This document shows, one piece after another, positions 52,135 to 61,370 of a stretch of 64,000 bases of DNA. The first letter of the stretch is position 1. The number at the start of each line of letters is the position of its first letter. The stretch covers positions 1 through 64,000 of the forward strand of contig JAICJH010000022.1 of assembly GCA_025928545.1 (NCBI GenBank). Direction: 5' to 3'. Under the pieces are notes generated by a model, which was given only the letters and a program-made list of their open reading frames with translations, had not been told where the DNA came from and made no database searches. The position numbers were made by a program, and so were the translations under genes. The stretch comes from Bryobacteraceae bacterium. Lineage in GTDB: Bacteria > Acidobacteriota > Terriglobia > Bryobacterales > Bryobacteraceae.

Positions 52135-52665
52135 ATGCCTCTGAAACCGACGTATCGAAATGACGGAGCCGCTGTGCGACCCACGACTGGATCCAGCGGA
52201 CAGTCCCTGGTCGAATTCGCCCTGATCCTTCCCCTGATTTTCCTGTTGATTCTGAATGTCGTTAATTTCGGGGGATTTCTCTTTGCCTGGATCACCGTCG
52301 CAAACGGTGCCCGCGTAGGTGCTGAGTACCTGGTCAGGGGCACCGCATCGTTGGGCAAGCCGTCGACGCCGACGGCCGCTCAGGTAACGACTCTGGTTAC
52401 GAATGACACTTCGTCCCTGCTCAACCGCGCCAGTCTACAGGTTCGGGTCTGCACCAATAACAACGGAACGATAATCTGCACCGGCAGCGGAACCCAGACG
52501 CCGCCATTAGATCCGGAGCCGGATAGTTTCACGCTCGCTTCGGTCGACGTGACCTACACCTACCAGCCTTTTCTGGTGGCGTGGGATTTCAGCCGGTTGG
52601 GGATCCATCTTACTTTGCCGGCGACAACGATCCATAGACGGGCCGTGATGAGAGTCAACGAATGA
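52135..52665 (+). CDS. tadE: TadE-like pseudopilin (1)
   Basis: This is a 176-residue Tad pilus minor pilin. The TadE N-terminal motif reads SSGQSLVEFALILPLIFLLI with the processing-site Glu at +5, followed by LNVVNFGGFLFAWITVANGA. A long globular domain has two Cys (RVCTNNNGTIICTGSG) likely to form a disulphide. It ends in a four-base ATGA overlap with the next TadE-like gene, so both belong to the Flp operon. Confidence 0.88.
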   Translation: MPLKPTYRNDGAAVRPTTGSSGQSLVEFALILPLIFLLILNVVNFGGFLFAWITVANGARVGAEYLVRGTASLGKPSTPTAAQVTTLVTNDTSSLLNRASLQVRVCTNNNGTIICTGSGTQTPPLDPEPDSFTLASVDVTYTYQPFLVAWDFSRLGIHLTLPATTIHRRAVMRVNE

Positions 52666-53105
52666 ACACCCGGCATCGCCTTTCCGGCAGGAACGGTCAG
52701 GGAATCGTGGAATTCAGCGTGGTCAGCCTCGTGACGTTGTTCCTGCTGTTGACCGTGATTGAGGTCTGCCGCATGGTGCTTGTCTCGACGACGATCGCCA
52801 ACGCCGCGCGCGAGGGAGTTCGATACGCATGTCTTCACGGCGCCACCCGCACGGGAACCGGAGTTGCCGGACCCAGCGGGCCGGCCGACAACCCTGCGGA
52901 GGTCGTCAGGGTCGTTACCAATTTTGCCGGCATGGCACCGCTGGACAACACGAAACTGAGTATCACCGTAATATATCCAGGCGCGTCCAATTCGCCCGGC
53001 CAGCAAGTCATCGTCAGGGTCGTGTATCCCTATGATCCCTGGGTTACTTACTTTCCGGTGCGACCACGGCTTGGCAGTGTCAGTCAGGGGGTGATCGCGT
53101 TTTGA
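52662..53105 (+). CDS. tadE: TadE-like pseudopilin (2)
   Basis: This is a 147-residue TadE/TadF-type minor pilin. The N-terminal motif is GRNGQGIVEFSVVSLVTLFL followed by ANAAREGVRYACLHGAT, typical of TadE. A C-terminal hydrophobic, aromatic end (RVVYPYDPWVTYF) follows. Overlaps of four bases with both neighbours indicate translational coupling. Confidence 0.87.
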   Translation: MNTRHRLSGRNGQGIVEFSVVSLVTLFLLLTVIEVCRMVLVSTTIANAAREGVRYACLHGATRTGTGVAGPSGPADNPAEVVRVVTNFAGMAPLDNTKLSITVIYPGASNSPGQQVIVRVVYPYDPWVTYFPVRPRLGSVSQGVIAF

Positions 53106-54406
53106 GGCCGGCAACAGGATCAAGGCCGATGGAATCCGGTCAGGCCCTCCTGCTCGTCATTGTAGGTTTGAGCCTTTTTGTTCTGGGCGCGCTTGGGCTG
53201 GCTATAGATGGGGCACAACTCTACGCACACCGGCAGATGGCGCAGACCGCCGCGGATGCCGCTGCGCAAGCCGGCGCCATGAGCATTTTCGCCGGAACCA
53301 ACGCCACAGGTGCGAACCCCTTTGCCATCGGAAGTCCTCCAAATTCCTTCATCTGTTCCACGACAGATGGCCGAACGCCCTGCGTCTATGCCGCCATGAA
53401 TGGCTTTGGCGGTTCCAGTGACACGGTGACCGTCTCATTTCCCACTGCGGTCGCCGGTGTGACACTCAACCCCGCGCAAGCGGTTCCGGCTATCACCGTC
53501 ACAATTCAGCGGACGGTGAAGGGCTCGCTCATCCAGATGCTTGGGATAGCTGCGACGACGGTCAGCGCCAAGGCTACCGCGTCGATTGTGGGGACTGTCC
53601 CGGAAACTTGCCTATATACGCTCGACCCCTCCGGATCCAAAGTTTTTCAGATCAACGGTGGTTCGAATGTCACTGTCAATTGTGCGGTAAGTGTGAATTC
53701 CACGGCGGCAGATGCAGGAAGTCTCACCGGAGGATCCACTCTGACGGCCACGGCGGTGCAGGGACGCTTTGAAACGTCCGGCGGAAGTACGATCATGCCT
53801 GAGCCGACTTCGTTGCCGCAACCAGTCACCGATCCCTACCTCAATATTCCAGCGCCGCCGGTTGCCTCGTCGTGTAACCCCGCACACACCAACTATCGCC
53901 TCGGGAGCGGCTATGCGACGATCTCTCCCGGCACATATTGTGGAGGGATTGGCGTGACAGCCGGCGGCAGCCTCACATTCAATCCCGGAATTTATGTGAT
54001 CAAGGGAGGGAGCCTGAGTTTCGCCGGCGGTTCGTCAGGGGCGGGCAGCCATGTCCTGTTTTATCTCACCGGAACGGACGCGAGCTATGGCGGCGTCAGC
54101 GTGGGGGGCGGCGCCAACCTCAACTTCACGGCTCCGTCGTCCGGCACATATATCGGCCTGCTTTTTTTCCAGGACCGTTCGCTTACGCCAGGCGTCACAG
54201 CTGACTTTTCGGGTGGGACTACCATGCAGTTGAGCGGTGGGCTCTACTTTCCGACTACCACCATCAAATATGCGGGCGGCGCTGTCTCTAACGTGATTGC
54301 GATGGTCGCGAAAAACATTACATTCACCGGTGGATCGAGAATCCTCTACGATCCGACAGGCATCACAACCGGCCTGAACGTCGTTGCCGTCGGGCTCGTG
54401 GAATAA
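53102..54406 (+). CDS. tadG: TadG-like pilus-assembly protein
   Basis: This is a 434-residue Tad-locus protein. The N-terminal Tad domain has SGQALLLVIVGLSLFVLGAL, GLAIDGAQLYAHRQMAQTAA and DAAAQAGAMSIF, the putative von Willebrand-free TadG opening. The remaining about 370 residues are Gly/Ser/Thr-rich, with repeated short strands (SGSKVFQINGGSNVTVNCAV, GGSLTFNPGIYVIKGGSLSF), like a beta-helix exported domain. The start is a TTG overlapping the previous stop; an ATG nine codons inside (53129) is an alternative. Confidence 0.82.
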   Translation: MRPATGSRPMESGQALLLVIVGLSLFVLGALGLAIDGAQLYAHRQMAQTAADAAAQAGAMSIFAGTNATGANPFAIGSPPNSFICSTTDGRTPCVYAAMNGFGGSSDTVTVSFPTAVAGVTLNPAQAVPAITVTIQRTVKGSLIQMLGIAATTVSAKATASIVGTVPETCLYTLDPSGSKVFQINGGSNVTVNCAVSVNSTAADAGSLTGGSTLTATAVQGRFETSGGSTIMPEPTSLPQPVTDPYLNIPAPPVASSCNPAHTNYRLGSGYATISPGTYCGGIGVTAGGSLTFNPGIYVIKGGSLSFAGGSSGAGSHVLFYLTGTDASYGGVSVGGGANLNFTAPSSGTYIGLLFFQDRSLTPGVTADFSGGTTMQLSGGLYFPTTTIKYAGGAVSNVIAMVAKNITFTGGSRILYDPTGITTGLNVVAVGLVE

Positions 54407-54455
54407 AAGAATGCAAAATCGATCGGAGGGAACGTCGGCGGCTCGGAAGGGCTTC

Positions 54456-54766
54456 ATGCGATATACGTGGGAAAGCTATTCGGCGGACGCTGTGTCAGCC
54501 GGTCTTACCCTCATGTTTCTTTTTGCCGCCTTACAGATTCTTGACCTTTACTTTGCGCGAGTCATCATTTCGCTTGGCGGATATGAAGCCAATCCGCTGA
54601 TGGGCTTGCCAAAGCCGGCCCGTTCGCCGGGCTCGCGCTGGGGAAGTTGATCGCATTTGTGGTCTTCCTTTTTCTGAACGAGCACCGACCGCGCGGCGTT
54701 CTAAAGATCCAGTTTTTTTACCTCGCCGTGATCTGCTGGAATCTCGCGATTATCGCTCTTGCCTGA
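54456..54766 (+). pseudogene. DUF5658-like membrane protein, split by a single-base frameshift
   Basis: The ATG has GGAAGG five bases upstream. The first frame reads YTWESYSADAVSAGLTLMFL, FAALQILDLYFARVIISLGG and YEANPLMG, then runs into Pro/Arg-rich sequence and stops at about 54650. Adding one G to the GGG after ATG near 54602-54604 restores LAKAGPFAGLALGKLIAFVV, then FLNEHRPRGVLKIQFFYLAV and ICWNLAIIALA up to the stop at 54766. The result is about 103 residues with three helices and the GxxANPLM motif, like the copy at 37379-37687. Confidence 0.75.
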
Positions 54767-54774
54767 CACCTCTT

Positions 54775-56145
54775 TCATGCCACCGCATGATCCACTTCAT
54801 CCAGAGGCTCCCGGATCAGGCGATGAAGGTACGTTCGCGAAATGTGGAGGTTTCGTGCCGCCAGCGTTTTGTTGCCATGACAGTCCTGGATGGCTTTTTG
54901 GGCGATTTTGACCTTATATCCATTCAACTGATCCTCAAAAAAGCCGGACGGTAGTGAATCCCCGACTCCGAGCAGATCGGGCTGCTGCATATCTTCCGGC
55001 AGTTGCTCGGGACGAATGGTATCGTCATCTGTCAAAACGATTGCCTTCTGGATTATGTTCTCCAGTTCGCGGACATTCCCCGGCCAGGCATGATCCACCA
55101 GCAGGGCCATGGCATTAGGCGCAATCGTCGTCACATGTTTTCGGTAGACTTCCGCATATTTCTTAACAAAATGGCGCGCTAGCAACGGGATATCTTCCGT
55201 GTGGTCGCGAAGCGGAGGGGCCTTGATTCCCATGACATTGATCCGGTAGTAGAGGTCAAGCCGGAAGTATCCGTCTTCCACCATCGCCTTCAGATTTCTG
55301 TGGGTCGCGAACACCACGCGCGCGTTCAGCGGTATAGGGGCGTTGCTGCCCAGCCGACAGAATTGTCTTTCCTGAAGAACGCGAAGCAATTTCACCTGAG
55401 TCCTTGCGCTCAGTTCGCCGATCTCATCGAGAAACAACGTTCCGCGTCCTGCCTGCTCGAGATATCCCCGACGGCTTACAGATGATCCGGTGTAGGCACC
55501 CTTCTCGCTGCCGAACAGTTCCCCTTCGATTAAAGTGTCGGGAATCGCTCCGCAGGATATCGGGACAAGGGGATGCTGCCTTCGCTCGCTCAGATTGTGG
55601 AGCGCCCTGGCGATTAATTCTTTTCCAGTCCCGCTCTCACCCGTTATGAGCACGGATACCTCAAGGGGCGCCACTCGGCGGATCATGTCGTAGACGTGGC
55701 AGAGGCGCGCGCTCGATCCGATCATCTGATCGCATCCGGCGGTCTTTTCCCTGAGCTGGCTGTTGATATTTTCCAGATCTCTCCGGAGGCTGCCATACTC
55801 ATGAGCGCGTCGCACAGCCACTCGAAGCTCCGAAAGAGCCGGCGGCTTCCGGAAACAGTTATGGGCACCTCGTTCGACCAGTTCCTGCGCGGTCTCGCGG
55901 CTTTCGTCATCCAGCATGATCACAACCGGCACGCGGGAAACACGGATACGGTCGAAAAAGTCTAATTGTTCTTCTGCATCGCCACCTGCGAGATCCATAA
56001 TGAGGACATCACATTTGCGATTGAGCACCAACCCCATGGCAGTATCGGGCTCCGCTTCAACTGAAAGCTGAAAATCCGCGCCCAAGGTGGGCTGCAGCAT
56101 GAGTTGAAGACCTGTGTCTTTCGAGTACAGCAGAATTCGAATCAT
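54775..56145 (-). CDS. Sigma-54-dependent response-regulator type activator, Tad locus
   Basis: This is an NtrC-like activator of about 456 residues that drives sigma-54 promoters. The N-terminal receiver-like domain has Asp51 (LIMDLAGG) and Lys100 (FRKPP). It has only one acidic residue at the N-terminal site (LLYSKD) and no Thr/Ser after strand 4 (VVIMLDD), so phosphorylation may be atypical. The AAA+ domain has GESGTGKELIARAL (Walker A), GAYTGSSVSRRGYLEQA (GAFTGA variant), GTLFLDEIGEL (Walker B) and DLYYRINVMGIKAPPLRDH. The C-terminal Fis-type helix-turn-helix is LAARNLHISRTYLHRLIRE. The ATG at 56145 follows GAAGGG. I saw no clear sigma-54 promoter nearby. Confidence 0.9.
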   Translation of the reverse strand: MIRILLYSKDTGLQLMLQPTLGADFQLSVEAEPDTAMGLVLNRKCDVLIMDLAGGDAEEQLDFFDRIRVSRVPVVIMLDDESRETAQELVERGAHNCFRKPPALSELRVAVRRAHEYGSLRRDLENINSQLREKTAGCDQMIGSSARLCHVYDMIRRVAPLEVSVLITGESGTGKELIARALHNLSERRQHPLVPISCGAIPDTLIEGELFGSEKGAYTGSSVSRRGYLEQAGRGTLFLDEIGELSARTQVKLLRVLQERQFCRLGSNAPIPLNARVVFATHRNLKAMVEDGYFRLDLYYRINVMGIKAPPLRDHTEDIPLLARHFVKKYAEVYRKHVTTIAPNAMALLVDHAWPGNVRELENIIQKAIVLTDDDTIRPEQLPEDMQQPDLLGVGDSLPSGFFEDQLNGYKVKIAQKAIQDCHGNKTLAARNLHISRTYLHRLIREPLDEVDHAVA

Positions 56146-56885
56146 AATCCCTTCGGCCACATAAAACGCTGATCATGCGTATTAACGTACACAGTATGCA
56201 CGCACGAGCGTGTCCAAACTACCTCTTGTGAGTCGACTTGTGGGATAAATCGATTTATGCCTTTTTGGTTAAGTAATAATACTTATTTACTGAGGACATC
56301 AAAAAAAGCTAAACTATGTAAATAATCACTTTATAACCTGAGCAACCAAAGTGAATATACCTAGATCCACTACACCGCTGCATTTTCCCGAAACCAGACG
56401 ACTTCGGCCAGTCGGGAGATTTTTGGGCTTCTACGCACGGTTGCCGGGCGTGGATACGCTATTTGGCACAGTCGGGGAATTGACTACGTTCGCCGCTGTC
56501 ATTCTTGCCGTGATCCGCGCCACGTTCCCCTCTCTGCAATGTCGCGAGACCGCGATTGTACAGCACAGGATGCCGTTCGCGCCCAGGAATCGACGCTCGG
56601 TGGGACAAGGCTCCTTATCAGGGACCGCGATAGTACCCATCCCGCTCCTCACCATAGCGCCGAATCGCCTCGCGAAATGCTGCGTCACCGCCTGCGTCCG
56701 AGACGTAAAAATACTATCGCGATTCGGTAAACCGCACTCGCGGCCAGTCTAATAGAGTATGAATACTCAGCCAACAGGCATGACTTACTTCCTGACAACG
56801 GGTTTCCGGCGGATCTGCGTTCAGTGGAAGGTCAGGCGGATTAGCGTGTTGGACCGATTGCGGGGTACATGGGCACCGGTTGTAA
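56146..56885. other. About 740 bases without a confident gene; part is A/T-rich
   Basis: The part at about 56200-56350 is markedly A/T-rich for this genome (runs such as AAGTAATAATACTTATTTAC) and is a likely regulatory zone for the divergent activator and kinase genes. The part 56350-56750 has open frames on both strands, one reading LLIRDRDSTHPAPHHSA on the plus strand, which hints at a very decayed integrase-core fragment. The support is weak. Confidence 0.35.
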
Positions 56886-56914
56886 TTGACTACCCCTGGA
56901 CTCGGCGTAACAAT
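56886..56914 (+). promoter_or_regulatory. Possible sigma-70-type promoter of the histidine kinase gene
   Basis: TTGACT (56886-56891) and AACAAT (56909-56914) are separated by exactly 17 bases. The predicted transcript would start about 20 bases before the ATG at 56940. This supports that start, but the -10 box is a weak match. Confidence 0.4.
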
Positions 56915-56939
56915 AGGGCTACAGTGATATATCAGAGAA

Positions 56940-58019
56940 ATGCAAGCCGCTTGGTCCATTGGGCACTTTGGAGGGGCAGGGCGAGAGCGCGTGAGACGTA
57001 TCTCTGCTAAATCCGGTGAGGAAGATGGCAATCATCCCCGTGGTGCGCACGGTCAATTCGATAGCCGCGACCTGCTGGCGGCCCTCGACCGTTGCGGAAT
57101 CGGCGCCGCGGTCACTGGCGCCGATGGTAAGTTCAAGTGGGCCAGCAGGACCTTCTGCCGGATGACCGGCTATAGGGCGGGAGACTTGCGGTCGCTTACG
57201 TGGGCATCGGTCGCACACGCTGCGAGCCCGGCACTTGAGCGGGAATCAACCCGGCACATGTTTGCCGGCAAACCAACAGAATTTTCCATCGGCAGGAATA
57301 AAGGTCAGACGTTGTGGGTGTGCGGCGCAGCGCGCCGGATGGCCCGCGAGGCCAATCAGAAGCCCGGGTTCATCCTGGTGCTGACGGATATAACCGATCG
57401 AAAACAGGTTGAGCAGACCGAGCGGCGGCGCATCGCCCGAGAGTTACACGATACGACGGGACAGAGTCTTGCTGCTCTGGTGGCAACTCTGGGGCAGTTG
57501 CGGGATTCACGGGCTGATACGGCTCCGAGCGAAATCGTTGATGACAGTATTGAACTCGCGAAACAAGCCGCGCGGGAAATCCGGACCTTATCTTTCCTCC
57601 TCTACCCACCGGAGTTAAGCAGTCTCGATCTGGCGACCGCGCTCAGGCAATATGTTGACGGATTCAGCACGCGGAGTGGAATCGATGTTTTATTGAAGAT
57701 GCCGAAGAAGTTGCCCCCTGTCGCCCGCGAGGGCGCGGACGCCTTGTTCCACGTGGTCCTTGAAAGCCTGAATAATGCGTGGCGACACTCTGGCAGCCAC
57801 AAAGTAACGATCTCTCTAACGGCGCCCCGCAACCAAATTCTTCTCGGGATCCGGGATTTTGGCCGGGGGAACCGGCCACATCCGGATCGGCCCGGGGTAG
57901 CGGGGTTATCCGGTCTGGGCATCCCTGCCATGCGTGACCGGATGCGTCTGTTGGGAGGTGATTTGCGGGTCGAATTTGGATCGCGTGGCACTGTTGTGAA
58001 AGCTCGTTTGCCGTTATGA
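56940..58019 (+). CDS. Histidine kinase with PAS domain (NarX/DegS-like, HisKA_3)
   Basis: This is a cytoplasmic sensor kinase of 359 residues without membrane segments. The PAS domain (about 45-155) has DRCGIGAAVTGADGKFKWAS, TFCRMTGYRAGDLRSLTW and the PAC end GFILVLTDITDRKQ. The HisKA_3 dimerisation motif ERRRIARELHDTTGQSLAAL places the phosphorylated His at residue 170. The ATP-binding domain has LNNAWRHSGSHKVTISL (N box), IRDFGRGN (G1) and GLSGLGIPAMRDRMRLLGGD (G2). It overlaps the response-regulator gene by four bases. Its place between the Tad activator and the secretin genes suggests control of pili (inference). A GTG at 56991 is another possible start. Confidence 0.88.
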   Translation: MQAAWSIGHFGGAGRERVRRISAKSGEEDGNHPRGAHGQFDSRDLLAALDRCGIGAAVTGADGKFKWASRTFCRMTGYRAGDLRSLTWASVAHAASPALERESTRHMFAGKPTEFSIGRNKGQTLWVCGAARRMAREANQKPGFILVLTDITDRKQVEQTERRRIARELHDTTGQSLAALVATLGQLRDSRADTAPSEIVDDSIELAKQAAREIRTLSFLLYPPELSSLDLATALRQYVDGFSTRSGIDVLLKMPKKLPPVAREGADALFHVVLESLNNAWRHSGSHKVTISLTAPRNQILLGIRDFGRGNRPHPDRPGVAGLSGLGIPAMRDRMRLLGGDLRVEFGSRGTVVKARLPL

Positions 58020-58726
58020 CGACGGTGATTCACATGCCCGCTTCGATCGTCGTCGTGGATGACCATGCGATCGTGCGCTGGGCGTTGCGCAACCTGCTGC
58101 AATTACAGTCCGGCTGGAAGGTCGTCGGAGAAGCCGCCAGTGGCCAGGCGGGAATCGGCCTCGTTGAAGAACTGCAGCCCGACGTTGTTGTTCTTGACCT
58201 CAGCCTGCCGGAAATGAACGGCGTGGCGGCGATTCGGCCGATCCGCGAAGCTGCCGGGGGAACTCGAGTAATTGTTCTGACAATGCACGACTCGGAAAAC
58301 CTTATTGAGGATGCGATTCGTGCGGGTGCGTGTGGCTACGTCCTGAAATCCGATCTCGAGCAGGAACTGATCAACGGGGTCACGGCCCTGCTGAATGGCC
58401 AGACATATTTCAACTCGCCCACGGCATGCGCCGTCTACCATCGCCTGTGCGGCGAGCACAAACTGGATGCGGGCAGGCAGGTAACGGAGCTTTTGAGTGT
58501 CCGTGAGAACGAAATCCTGAAGTTGCTGGCGAGTGGCTGCACCAACAAGCAGGCTGCGGTGCGACTGCAACTCAGCGTAAGGACAATCGAGAACCACCGG
58601 GCGCGGATTATGCATAAGCTCGAAGTCCATTCATATGGCGATCTGCTGCGTCTGGCTATGGGAATGCAACTGATCGAACCCCGCTCACCGGAATTGACGG
58701 CGCACGACGCGCATCATGATTCGTAA
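58016..58726 (+). CDS. NarL/FixJ-family response regulator
   Basis: This is a 236-residue two-component regulator coupled to the kinase by an ATGA overlap. The receiver is complete: Asp15-Asp16, phospho-acceptor Asp61 (VVVLDLSLPEMNG), Thr89 (IVLTMHD) and Lys111 (GYVLKSD). The C-terminal LuxR-type helix-turn-helix reads LLSVRENEILKLLASGCTNK, QAAVRLQLSVRTIENHRARI and MHKLEVHSYGDLLRLAM. Signal and targets are unknown. It converges on the CpaC gene. Confidence 0.93.
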   Translation: MTTVIHMPASIVVVDDHAIVRWALRNLLQLQSGWKVVGEAASGQAGIGLVEELQPDVVVLDLSLPEMNGVAAIRPIREAAGGTRVIVLTMHDSENLIEDAIRAGACGYVLKSDLEQELINGVTALLNGQTYFNSPTACAVYHRLCGEHKLDAGRQVTELLSVRENEILKLLASGCTNKQAAVRLQLSVRTIENHRARIMHKLEVHSYGDLLRLAMGMQLIEPRSPELTAHDAHHDS

Positions 58727-58839
58727 CTTGTGGCGGAGCTCCGAACCGCTGCTTCGGGATGCGCGGCGTGTAGATCCGATGTGAATACAGGGCCGCAAAA
58801 CGGGAGATCTATCCCGCTATGTTCGGCGGCGAACTCGAT

Positions 58840-60411
58840 CTATGGTTTCGACACAGCCGCCCCTGTCGAAAATCCTGCGGGTTCAACGATTGAGGTCGGC
58901 GACGCGGTCTGCTGCATCTGTTTCGCGTCAGGCTGTTCCATTTGGATGGCTTTTAATAACTTCTCAATCGGCAACGCCGGGCCAGGCGGGGCGACTGAAG
59001 TGGCTGACACGGCGAGATCGCCGGATGACAGCACACTCCGGCTCGTGTTTTCAGGCAGCAGCGGAATCGGCAGATGCAAGTCCGGAATTGTTTGACCCTG
59101 TGGCACCGGCTGCACGATTTCTGGAGTTACTATGACCATCAACTCCGTACTCTCTTTATTGCGGTTTCGCGATTGAAAAAACTTGCCGAGAACCGGTATA
59201 TCTCCAAGGAACGGAATTTTTTCAAATGTATCTGTAACGCGATTATCCAGCAGCCCGCCGATCGCGAAGCTTTGGCCACCATGTAATTCGACTACCGTAT
59301 TGAGCTTGCGAACCGTCAACGCGGGAACGGCGAAGCCATTGACGGTCAGCCCGTGAGTGAAATCCAGTGCGCTCACTTCGGGCGAAACGCGAAGCAATAT
59401 ATTTCCTCTGGGCGTTATGGTTGGCAGGAAAATCAGACGGACTCCGAACTCCCTGAACTGGATCGTCACAGCGGCCGAGCCGCCACCTGTGGAACCTTGC
59501 ACGACCGGGAAGGGGAATTCGCCGCCCGCCAGGAAGCTGGCCTGCTTGCCATTTTGTGCGAGCATGTTTGGCTCCGAGAGGATCTCCAGAAGGCCCCGGG
59601 TTTGAAGCGCCTGAATCGTCGCCCCGAGATTCAAATCCGACCGGAAGAGAAACACGTTGAGCGCATCGGAGAGCGTGATCCCCGGGGCCGGACCCGAACT
59701 GGACGATCCGAATGCGGGCGGAGCGAACTGTCCCGTCGCGGTGGCGCCGATCGTGTTGGTCGCGCCAGTGCTGAAGAGGTTCACACCGAGCTGGCTGCTC
59801 AAATTGCGGTCGACGCTGGCGAATTTGACCCTGAGCAGTATTTGTGGCTCCTGCGCGGGAACGTCGACATAGAGAAGATTCACAGCTTTTCCGAGGGTCG
59901 ATGCGATAGAGACGGCTCGGTCGGCGGACGTCACATCCTTTACCCTTCCCCGCAGGAAGGTGACGTCTCCTTCGGCCGTCAAATGCAGGTCCTGTCCCGG
60001 TAGTTCGAGCTGAATTTGTCGCTCTATTTCTTCGAGCCTGCTGGAGAGAACCTCAACATCGTAGAGAACTCTGTTCCCATCCTGCTGCCAGATAATCATG
60101 CTGGTGACTCCGGGGGCCTTGCCATCCAGCAGTACCTCAAAGGGGCTGACGGCGGATGCAACTGCGAAGTCGCCGAGACCCAGCGCCACGCGCTCTATCG
60201 GAACCGGGCTATCGACGAGAATCGATTTGCCCACTAAAAGCGATACCTTTCGCGGTTCAGCCGTGATGGTACGCGGCGGCGTTTCAGCCGCCATGGATGG
60301 CGACGACTCCTGGATCTGGGATGAATGGTTCTGCGCTTCAGCGCCGGCGAGGAGCAGCACCACCAGGTAGACGGCTGTAATGCAGGTCGTCACGAATAAT
60401 CGCGGTTTCAC
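58840..60411 (-). CDS. cpaC: Tad pilus secretin CpaC/RcpA
   Basis: This is an outer-membrane secretin of 523 residues. The signal region is followed by a pilus N-terminal domain (SLLVGKSILVDSPVPIERVA, EVLLDGKAPGVTSMIIWQQD). A BON-like region follows (LHLTAEGDVTFLRGRVKDVT). The secretin core has EPQILLRVKFASVDRNLSSQ, FLAGGEFPFPVVQG and GVRLIFLPTITPRGNILLRV. The end is KIPFLGDIPVLGKFFQSRNR followed by STELMVIVTPEIVQP. The GTG start has AAGGAG eight bases upstream and overlaps the CpaB stop. The C-terminal 85 residues are Pro/Ser-rich and extend past the secretin domain. Confidence 0.92.
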   Translation of the reverse strand: MKPRLFVTTCITAVYLVVLLLAGAEAQNHSSQIQESSPSMAAETPPRTITAEPRKVSLLVGKSILVDSPVPIERVALGLGDFAVASAVSPFEVLLDGKAPGVTSMIIWQQDGNRVLYDVEVLSSRLEEIERQIQLELPGQDLHLTAEGDVTFLRGRVKDVTSADRAVSIASTLGKAVNLLYVDVPAQEPQILLRVKFASVDRNLSSQLGVNLFSTGATNTIGATATGQFAPPAFGSSSSGPAPGITLSDALNVFLFRSDLNLGATIQALQTRGLLEILSEPNMLAQNGKQASFLAGGEFPFPVVQGSTGGGSAAVTIQFREFGVRLIFLPTITPRGNILLRVSPEVSALDFTHGLTVNGFAVPALTVRKLNTVVELHGGQSFAIGGLLDNRVTDTFEKIPFLGDIPVLGKFFQSRNRNKESTELMVIVTPEIVQPVPQGQTIPDLHLPIPLLPENTSRSVLSSGDLAVSATSVAPPGPALPIEKLLKAIQMEQPDAKQMQQTASPTSIVEPAGFSTGAAVSKP

Positions 60412-61370
60412 GGAAGTTTCTCCTTGAATTCGAAGTGCGCCTCGGTGCGAGCGGTGCCGTTGAGCACCTCAACGATTCGAATCCGGGGCGCCGGAGGCGG
60501 TGTCGAGACTGGCAACGGCGGCGAAGAAGGCGCGGGCATCGGCGAAATGACGGGACCGGGCAAACCAGACCGAGGTGCCTGCAACCTGGGTATTTCGACC
60601 CTCGGCACTTCTGCTCCTGCCTTTGGTGCGTGTTCGTGGCTCTCGACGGAAAGAGGCGCTGGCACGCCGAACAGTTCGGACATGGCGGCACCGGGCGTTG
60701 TGGCCACATGTGAATCCATCGGATTACGCAACACGAGCTGAATATGCGCCTGGTTGCTGGCAAGGCTCAGGGCTTCTGCCTGCTGCGGGGTGACGAGCAA
60801 GTTCACCACCGGGACCACCTGAGGCTTGCCTTCGCTGTCTTTCTGCAGATTCGGACCGGCGGACAGAACCTGGATATTTTGCATCAGCGTCTTTGATCTG
60901 GGCCCCCCGGTCCCGCTTTCTCCAGGAGGAATGCCACTCATGAGAACGTCAACGCGCATTCCGGGCGTCACGAATCCCGATACTCCGACAACCTCATCGA
61001 CCTTTACGGCGAAGGCCCTCATACCGGGCGAGATGAGCGCGGCGAGTCCGGCGCCAGAGCCAGCCGCCGCAAGACGGTTTGAGAGAATGGGTTCGCCTTC
61101 GTATATCGGCGAGACCACGCCGCGGTTCAGCGCACCATCCGATCTGGTCAGCACGCCTTTAGGTACCGCTCCAAACCATTTCGCCATCTTCACGTCCGGG
61201 GCTGCGATGAGCGCGCCCGCGCCGAGGTTCCGTGCAGCGACTACAATGTCGGCCATTGGCGCTGTCGCGGTTGGTCGGCCGCGTGCGCCCAGAGCTCGAT
61301 AAGCAAGGTACCCGATGCAGGCGGCTACCACCAGTGCGCAAACAAAAACCACGAAAAGTTTTCGATTCAT
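60408..61370 (-). CDS. cpaB: Tad pilus assembly protein CpaB/RcpC
   Basis: This is a 320-residue periplasmic component anchored by an N-terminal helix (LFVVFVCALVVAACIGYLAY). The SAF domain has DIVVAARNLGAGALIAAPDV followed by KMAKW. The RcpC part has AFAVKVDEVVGVSGFVTPGM and VDVLMSGIPP, then VNLLVTPQQAEALSLASNQA. The last about 70 residues are very Pro-rich. The four-base GTGA overlap couples it to the secretin. Confidence 0.92.
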   Translation of the reverse strand: MNRKLFVVFVCALVVAACIGYLAYRALGARGRPTATAPMADIVVAARNLGAGALIAAPDVKMAKWFGAVPKGVLTRSDGALNRGVVSPIYEGEPILSNRLAAAGSGAGLAALISPGMRAFAVKVDEVVGVSGFVTPGMRVDVLMSGIPPGESGTGGPRSKTLMQNIQVLSAGPNLQKDSEGKPQVVPVVNLLVTPQQAEALSLASNQAHIQLVLRNPMDSHVATTPGAAMSELFGVPAPLSVESHEHAPKAGAEVPRVEIPRLQAPRSGLPGPVISPMPAPSSPPLPVSTPPPAPRIRIVEVLNGTARTEAHFEFKEKLP

